10,414 bases of DNA, taken from assembly GCA_013330825.1 (NCBI GenBank), contig DUHN01000061.1, positions 171 to 10,584 of the forward strand, in the 5' to 3' direction. Of this stretch, positions 6,979-10,414 are shown piece after piece (the stretch's first letter is position 1; the number at the start of each line of letters is the position of its first letter). The translations under genes and the position numbers were made by a program. This DNA comes from Candidatus Woesearchaeota archaeon. GTDB lineage: Archaea; Nanobdellota; Nanobdellia; Woesearchaeales; GW2011-AR4. The notes beneath the pieces were generated by a model. That model was not told the origin of the DNA and searched no databases. It saw only the letters and a program-made list of their open reading frames with translations.

Positions 6979-7178
6979 TGGTCGATCCCATGCTCATCAA
7001 CTCGACGATTGTGGAGTCCATCGCGAAGGCGTCGAATGACGTCGTGGGCCTCACCCAGGTCCTCGTCGGCGGCTTCGTCGGCCTGTACATCATCAGCATC
7101 ATCCTGACGTACTACACCAACAGGCAGATCATGAGGCTGCTGAAGCAGATACGGGATGAGCTGAGAAAGGGAAAGTGA
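6975..7178 (+). CDS. 67-residue single-pass membrane protein coupled to ribB
   Basis: The start ATG 6975 overlaps the ribB stop (ATGATG; ATG 6978 is the alternative). The protein has a polar N-terminal stretch (1-23), one strong hydrophobic segment at about 24-46 (VVGLTQVLVGGFVGLYIISIILTYY, read in parts) and a basic tail NRQIMRLLKQIRDELRKGK. By the positive-inside rule the tail is cytoplasmic. No family is recognised. It could be a membrane anchor or small transport partner for flavin metabolism, or just an operon passenger. The 4-base overlap, an uninterrupted frame and good codon use make it a real gene; its role is open. Confidence 0.75.
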   Translation: MMVDPMLINSTIVESIAKASNDVVGLTQVLVGGFVGLYIISIILTYYTNRQIMRLLKQIRDELRKGK

Positions 7179-7200
7179 TTGTGGTTTTCTGCTGTCGCTC

Positions 7201-7218
7201 TTACATACCTTACATACC
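7201..7218 (+). repeat. Tandem 9-base repeat TTACATACC x2
   Basis: Two perfect head-to-tail copies lie 30 bases before the BRE/TATA of the lipoprotein gene. This position is typical of an activator site, though two 9-mers alone are weak evidence. The rest of 7179-7291 holds only that promoter. Confidence 0.45.
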
Positions 7219-7247
7219 CTAGTTATTTCTGTCTTCCTTCGCTGCAA

Positions 7248-7264
7248 ACCGAAACATTTTTAAA
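7248..7264 (+). promoter_or_regulatory. BRE and TATA box of the lipoprotein gene
   Basis: ACCGAAA (purine/A-rich B recognition element) is followed by CATTTTTAAA. The TATA centre lies about 31 bases before ATG 7292, so the leader should be only a few bases. The same arrangement recurs at 7795-7811. Confidence 0.7.
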
Positions 7265-7291
7265 CTACTTAATAGTGATAACAATCTACCT

Positions 7292-7726
7292 ATGAGAATA
7301 TGCCATATCGCGCTATTGGCGGCCGTCCTCCTCCTGATGAGCGGGTGCGCCGGGCAGCAGGGATCTTCCGGGGCCGGGCAGCAGGCGCCCATCGTCTATG
7401 CGGTGGATGCAGCCGGCAAGGATGTCTCCCCGCAGGAACCCCTCGTCTTCGAGGTGGGCATGGAGAGCGACAGCGCCGCCTGGCTTCTCGCCTCAAGGGA
7501 GCGCAGGAGCGAGCTGAACAGGTTCCGCTACGAGGGGCAGCAGGCAGACGAGGCAGAGCTGCGCAGCGACACGGCCATGTCCAAGAACTGGAAGGTCATG
7601 GTTGATGGGGAATCCTACCGGGGATACGACGTCGTGAAGGCGCAGGATGGTGACTTCGAGGACTGGCAGGAGCCGCAGAAGTCCGATAAGGCATACGGGT
7701 ACACGGTACGGTACGGGTACAGTTGA
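7292..7726 (+). CDS. Predicted secreted lipoprotein of unknown function
   Basis: This 144-residue protein starts with a signal peptide: Arg2, hydrophobic core 6-16, and a lipobox ending MSGC with Cys19 as the lipidation site. A short Gly/Gln/Ser linker (20-32) leads to the mature domain, which is acidic and hydrophilic (for example MESDSAAWLLASRERRSE), ending in a Tyr/Gly-rich GYTVRYGYS. It is presumably tethered to the outer face of the membrane. No enzyme or binding family is recognised. The last codons lie in a repetitive GGTAC-rich stretch (7690-7720). It is a single gene with its own promoter. The next promoter begins 69 bases after the stop. Confidence 0.8.
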   Translation: MRICHIALLAAVLLLMSGCAGQQGSSGAGQQAPIVYAVDAAGKDVSPQEPLVFEVGMESDSAAWLLASRERRSELNRFRYEGQQADEAELRSDTAMSKNWKVMVDGESYRGYDVVKAQDGDFEDWQEPQKSDKAYGYTVRYGYS

Positions 7727-7794
7727 GACCAGAAAAAGGGAAATCAACAGCCATCAGTACCCCGTTTCCCAGTATACATTTCTCGTCTATCAAG

Positions 7795-7811
7795 ACCGAA
7801 ATGTTTATAAA
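7795..7811 (+). promoter_or_regulatory. BRE and TATA box of the mini-gene pair
   Basis: ACCGAAA-TG-TTTATAAA matches the promoter at 7248-7264 at all but three of 17 positions. The TATA centre is about 47 bases before ATG 7855, so unlike its neighbours this transcript should have a leader of about 20 bases. That leader carries a GGGGGTGGA ribosome site (7838-7846), 8 bases before the ATG. No gene is seen in 7727-7794. Confidence 0.7.
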
Positions 7812-7854
7812 GGGTAAATGGCATAGAAATCACACGTGGGGGTGGATTTTTCCT

Positions 7855-7989
7855 ATGGAAAGTTCTGAGAAGATCGATATTGTGCGGGTGGATGGAACGC
7901 TCTACACGCACAAGCAGATTGAAGTGAGGGACGGCAGGATCTACATGCGCCTCAAGAGGCGGAACCTGCAGACGCTCTATGGGTTTTAA
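7855..7989 (+). CDS. 44-residue basic protein of unknown function
   Basis: ATG 7855 is chosen over in-frame ATGs from 7723 on, because the promoter lies at 7795-7811 and the ribosome site at 7838-7846. The protein begins MESSEKIDIVRVDGTLY and looks like two or three beta strands (IDIVRVDG, QIEVRDGRIYMRLK) with a basic C-terminus. It has no Cys, no membrane segment and no recognised family. The last 11 bases overlap the start of the next small gene in another frame, so the two are likely co-translated. A promoter plus ribosome site plus coupled partner supports a true small gene. Confidence 0.7.
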   Translation: MESSEKIDIVRVDGTLYTHKQIEVRDGRIYMRLKRRNLQTLYGF

Positions 7990-8140
7990 TCGGCGGCAGC
8001 TCTTTGCCCTTGTTTTGGTTGTTGTCCTTCTTGCCAATATGACAGTGCTTGCCCTGAAAAAGATCAATGAGCTGGTGTTCTGGTCCGTGCTGGGCGGCTG
8101 CGCGGTGCTGTGGTTCGTGCTGAAGAGGAAGTGGGCATAA
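7979..8140 (+). CDS. 53-residue two-helix membrane protein
   Basis: This short gene starts at ATG 7979 inside the end of the preceding gene and stops at TAA 8138-8140. The sequence has a basic start (MGFNRRQ), a hydrophobic helix at about 8-26 (LFALVLVVVLLANMTVLAL), a charged turn (KKINE) and a second helix at about 32-48 (LVFWSVLGGCAVLWFVL), ending KRKWA. Both ends are basic, so an N-in, C-in hairpin is predicted. The clean two-helix pattern is unlikely by chance and supports coding. The function is unknown. Co-transcription with the 44-residue basic protein suggests that the two work together. Confidence 0.7.
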   Translation: MGFNRRQLFALVLVVVLLANMTVLALKKINELVFWSVLGGCAVLWFVLKRKWA

Positions 8141-8143
8141 GAC

Positions 8144-8150
8144 ATTTAAA
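8144..8150 (+). promoter_or_regulatory. TATA box of the rhodanese gene
   Basis: ATTTAAA lies 4 bases after the preceding stop, and its centre is about 26 bases before ATG 8173. This predicts a leaderless message and selects that ATG over upstream GTG codons. Confidence 0.55.
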
Positions 8151-8172
8151 GCGGGATTCTTGCCACGGTTCC

Positions 8173-8601
8173 ATGAGAGAAGAAGCCCCCTTCTGCCGCT
8201 ATTGCCAGGATCCATTGCCGTCATCCGCAAGCCCAGTAAAATGCCAGACCTGCAAGAGGACGTCCGTCCCCCTCACCGAGAAAGGCATCAGCATCACGCC
8301 GAAGGAGGTCAAGGCAAAACAGGACAGGAAGGAAGATTTCCTCTTCATCGACGTCCGCTGGCCGCAGGAGCGCGAGGCAGCCTCCATCAAAGGCACGCTT
8401 TTCATCCCCCTCCGCGAGCTGGAAGCCCGCCTGGAGGAGCTTCCGAAAGGCAAGGAGATCATCATCCACTGCCACACCGGCGGCAGGAGCAGGTTTGCCG
8501 CCATCATGATGCGGTGCAATGGCTTCGCCAAATCAAAGAGCATGGCCGGCGGCATCAGGGAATGGAGCAGGGAGATTAATCCTTCTGTTCCGCAATACTA
8601 G
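8173..8601 (+). CDS. Zinc-ribbon/rhodanese sulfurtransferase-like protein
   Basis: This 142-residue cytosolic protein has two parts. Residues 8-27 carry two Cys-x2-Cys knuckles (CRYC, CQTC) that would bind one zinc. Residues 41-138 are a single rhodanese domain: ITPKEVKAK, then FLFIDVRWPQERE, the active loop CHTGGRS with Cys100 as the persulfide-carrying nucleophile and Arg105, and the closing AGGIREWSRE. Family members move sulfane sulfur for tRNA thiolation, Fe-S assembly or cyanide/sulfide handling. The zinc ribbon could give partner or RNA specificity. The exact substrate cannot be read from the sequence. It is monocistronic by promoter evidence; ATG 8173 gives a complete ribbon. Confidence 0.9.
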   Translation: MREEAPFCRYCQDPLPSSASPVKCQTCKRTSVPLTEKGISITPKEVKAKQDRKEDFLFIDVRWPQEREAASIKGTLFIPLRELEARLEELPKGKEIIIHCHTGGRSRFAAIMMRCNGFAKSKSMAGGIREWSREINPSVPQY

Positions 8602-8634
8602 CTGGTTTTATCCTGCAATGTTCGTTCTGGATAC

Positions 8635-8643
8635 TTTTATTAA
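8635..8643 (+). promoter_or_regulatory. TATA box of folC
   Basis: TTTTATTAA is centred about 29 bases before ATG 8668, giving a leaderless or very short-leader message. Confidence 0.55.
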
Positions 8644-8667
8644 GGATGGAAAAGGCAAAGGCACGCC

Positions 8668-9885
8668 ATGCGCATCGACGCCCTGCTCGCAGAACTGTAC
8701 ACAAAGCAGGCCGGGCCTTTCAGGCTCAACCTCTCCAGGATAAGGAAGCTCGCTGCGAAGCTCGGCAACCCCGAGAAAAATCTCAAAGCCATCCACGTCG
8801 CTGGCAGCAACGGCAAGGGCTCGACGTGCGCGTTCCTTTTCAGCGTGCTGAGGGAAGCAGGCTACAGGGTTGGGCTGTACACCTCCCCCCACTTGCGCCA
8901 TTTCAACGAGCGCATCAGGGTGGACGACGCTTTCATTTCAGACGGGGACATCGTGCGGCTCTATAAGAGAATGAAGGGAATGATGGGCGGCGATGAGACT
9001 TTCTTCGAGATCACCACCATGATGGCATTGCTGTATTTTGCGGAGAAAAGCGTGGACATCGCTGTCGTTGAGGTTGGGCTCGGGGGCCGGCTTGACGCCA
9101 CCAACATCGTCACGCCGCTGGTTTCAGCCATCACCAACATCAGCATCGAGCACACCGGCTTCCTCGGCGACACGATAGGGCAGATAGCTAAGGAAAAGGC
9201 GGGAATCATCAAAAAGGGTGTTCCGGTGGTGACGTCCGCGACCGGCACGGCATTATCCGCGATAAAAAAGGTTGCTGGCAGGAAACACGCCCCGGTGCAT
9301 GCTCCGCTGCCGTGGAGAAAGGCGGCGCAGGGGGTGTCTATCGGGCAGTACAGGAATCTCGTCCTCGGGCTCAAGGGAGACCATCAGGCAGGGAACGCCG
9401 CGGTTGCGGTGAGGGTGATATCCCTCCTCCAATCAGGGTCATCCGTCGCCATCCCCGAGCGGGCGGTGAGGGCGGGGCTCAAGAACGCCTGCTGGCCAGG
9501 GCGCCTGGAATTCGTCGGCAAAAGCATCCTGATAGACTGCGCCCACAACAGGGCAGGGATGGACGTCCTTGAAAAAGAGCTGAGGAAGATAAGAAGAAAG
9601 AAAGTGATGGTCATAGGGATACTGGAAGACAAGGATATCGGGAACATGATGGCGACCGCGGGCAGGAACGCAAGGCTGCTCATCCTCACCACGCCCAACA
9701 GCGGCCGCGCCGTGCCGCCGGAGGAGCTTGCCCAGTACGCGAGGAAGCCCTGCCTCATCGTTCCGGACCCTCAGGACGCGCTCCGGGAGGCAAGGAGGCT
9801 GGCAAAGAAGGGTGAGCTCATCGTCATCACCGGCTCCATCTATCTCGTCGGAGAGTACGTGGATCCTTTGCACAGGCGCCAGTAA
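8668..9885 (+). CDS. folC: Folylpolyglutamate / dihydrofolate synthase FolC
   Basis: This 405-residue ATP-dependent Mur-ligase-family enzyme adds glutamate to folates (and perhaps to dihydropteroate). The P-loop GSNGKGST is at 46-53 and the SPHL substrate loop at 73-76. EVGLGGRLDATN at 135-146 is the family hallmark, with Glu135 binding Mg. IAKEKAGIIK at 173-182 contains Lys177, the likely carbamylated lysine. The C-terminal domain begins near 285 with DCAHNRAGM and ends with TGSIYLVGE. Length and motif order are normal. Whether it has one or both activities cannot be told from the sequence; an archaeal role on tetrahydromethanopterin-like or F420-like compounds is less likely, since the F420 ligase CofE is a different family. 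It stands alone with its own promoter. Confidence 0.92.
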   Translation: MRIDALLAELYTKQAGPFRLNLSRIRKLAAKLGNPEKNLKAIHVAGSNGKGSTCAFLFSVLREAGYRVGLYTSPHLRHFNERIRVDDAFISDGDIVRLYKRMKGMMGGDETFFEITTMMALLYFAEKSVDIAVVEVGLGGRLDATNIVTPLVSAITNISIEHTGFLGDTIGQIAKEKAGIIKKGVPVVTSATGTALSAIKKVAGRKHAPVHAPLPWRKAAQGVSIGQYRNLVLGLKGDHQAGNAAVAVRVISLLQSGSSVAIPERAVRAGLKNACWPGRLEFVGKSILIDCAHNRAGMDVLEKELRKIRRKKVMVIGILEDKDIGNMMATAGRNARLLILTTPNSGRAVPPEELAQYARKPCLIVPDPQDALREARRLAKKGELIVITGSIYLVGEYVDPLHRRQ

Positions 9886-9925
9886 GCCTTAAATTTACTA
9901 CTTTATAATAACAAAAATAGAAAGA

Positions 9926-9933
9926 TTTATATA
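9926..9933 (+). promoter_or_regulatory. TATA box of the small secreted protein gene
   Basis: TTTATATA, preceded by purine-rich AGAAAGA, is centred about 36 bases before ATG 9966. A second AT-rich block (TTTATAATA, 9902-9910) lies above it. Confidence 0.65.
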
Positions 9934-9965
9934 GAGGGCTTCATAGGAAGAGGATGGTGATACCC

Positions 9966-10280
9966 ATGAAAGCCTCTCCGTTGGTGGCGATTGTCGCAGG
10001 ATCGATGTTGGCATCCTCTGCATATGCTGATGTGGTGCAGAAGAATCTGGAAGGATCATATATACTCCACTTGCCAAACCCTGTCGCGTCTCCATGCATT
10101 AAAGACAAGTTGGCAAGATATAGAATCCATCATCCGGATATTGGGATAGATAGTGTCATAGAAAATGGAAAGGTAACAAAGTTCTGGGTGTTCCCAAAAA
10201 CAGAGAATGCCGGCTATGAAGGGATGAAGGAAGACATACTTTCTCTCCCTTACTGTAACAGAAGAAGTATGAGCGCGTAA
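9966..10280 (+). CDS. Small secreted two-cysteine protein, AT-rich
   Basis: ATG 9966 is preferred to in-frame ATG 9954 because GGTGAT (9956-9961) sits 4 bases before it and the signal peptide then begins MKAS. The product has 104 residues. The signal sequence 1-21 has a hydrophobic core and an AYA signal peptidase I site, leaving an 83-residue mature domain. Cys44 and Cys97 could form a disulfide outside the cell. The mature part (SYILHLPNP, DIGIDSVIENGKVTKFWVFP) looks like a small alpha/beta fold; no family is recognised. Codons end in A or T far more often than in the neighbours, and AGA is used for Arg, so the gene may be newly acquired. Function unknown. Confidence 0.75.
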   Translation: MKASPLVAIVAGSMLASSAYADVVQKNLEGSYILHLPNPVASPCIKDKLARYRIHHPDIGIDSVIENGKVTKFWVFPKTENAGYEGMKEDILSLPYCNRRSMSA

Positions 10281-10414
10281 TTGTTTCTTGGTTAGTGGCA
10301 TGGGTGGTGCCGTCCCTGATGGGGCTCTGTCCCGAATGTGGTTAGCGGCATCAGTCGAACGCTGGCAACGGCGAGCGGCAAAGGCGTCGCGGGGGATGCG
10401 CCAAACCTTTTTCT
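10281..10414 (+). other. Terminal stretch without a supported gene
   Basis: A frame from ATG 10300 stays open to the window end (38 codons, starting MGGAVPDGALSR), but it lacks a TATA box at the right distance and a ribosome site, and its composition is not persuasive. The 3' part has a short GC stem (GGCG...CGCC, 10382-10401) followed by CTTTTTCT, which could be a terminator or the tail of an RNA gene. I cannot match it to tRNA, SRP RNA, RNase P RNA or a C/D-box RNA. Confidence 0.3.
10290..10351 (+). repeat. Two copies of GGTTAG(T/C)GGCAT spaced 50 bases
   Basis: The copies at 10290-10301 and 10340-10351 match at 11 of 12 positions, exactly 50 bases apart. They might mark a repeat element or mobile-element edge, or be chance. 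Confidence 0.4.

Noticed and set aside
7690..7722. GGTAC-rich repeat as a regulatory element
   Set aside because: It lies within the lipoprotein coding end and encodes a Tyr/Gly-rich tail; coding bias explains it sufficiently.
10281..10414. SRP RNA, tRNA or C/D-box RNA at the right edge
   Set aside because: A GGCA...TGCC hairpin with a GGTGG loop recalls the SRP Alu fold, but the UGUAA motif and the rest are missing; no tRNA T-loop or proper C/D boxes are found.

Overview
The window looks like a GC-rich archaeal chromosome fragment. Most transcription units start with a TATA box (TTTTAAA, TTTATAAA or TTTATATA types) roughly 25-50 bases before an ATG, so many messages would be leaderless or nearly so. 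Genes inside operons use overlaps (ATGA, TGATG) or GGTGA/GGAGG ribosome sites. The gene set (an archaeal-type secretion/pilus ATPase with split platform proteins, RibD, RibB and FolC) fits a DPANN-like or euryarchaeal lineage. That placement is an inference; nothing in the window fixes the phylum. Every gene I support lies on the + strand.

Region 1 (about 1-5139) is a type IV filament / Tad-like secretion operon. It begins with the C-terminus of an unrecognised protein. A new promoter follows, then a winged-helix-like protein, a 308-residue helical-repeat protein, a VirB11/TadA/archaellum-type ATPase, and two single-domain TadB/TadC-like platform membrane proteins. Four of the five genes abut or overlap. 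The one gap (3023-3264) holds a good ribosome site, a TTG start and a Cys-rich reading frame that has no intact start of its own.

Region 2 (5140-7178) is a riboflavin operon. It encodes a bacterial-style bifunctional RibD (deaminase plus reductase), RibB (3,4-dihydroxy-2-butanone-4-phosphate synthase) and a 67-residue single-pass membrane protein. All three genes are joined by 4-base overlaps.

Region 3 (7179-9885) is a run of short transcription units with clear promoters: a lipoprotein, a pair of overlapping mini-genes (44 residues, then a 53-residue two-helix membrane protein), a zinc-ribbon/rhodanese protein, and FolC (folylpolyglutamate/dihydrofolate synthase).

Region 4 (9886-10414) holds a small secreted two-cysteine protein whose base composition is visibly AT-richer than its neighbours. 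A final 134 bases follow with no supported gene but with a 12-base direct repeat at 50-base spacing. The points most worth a second look are the accessory proteins of the secretion operon, the hidden Cys-rich frame, the membrane mini-proteins tied to metabolic genes, and the shared promoter/start motifs.
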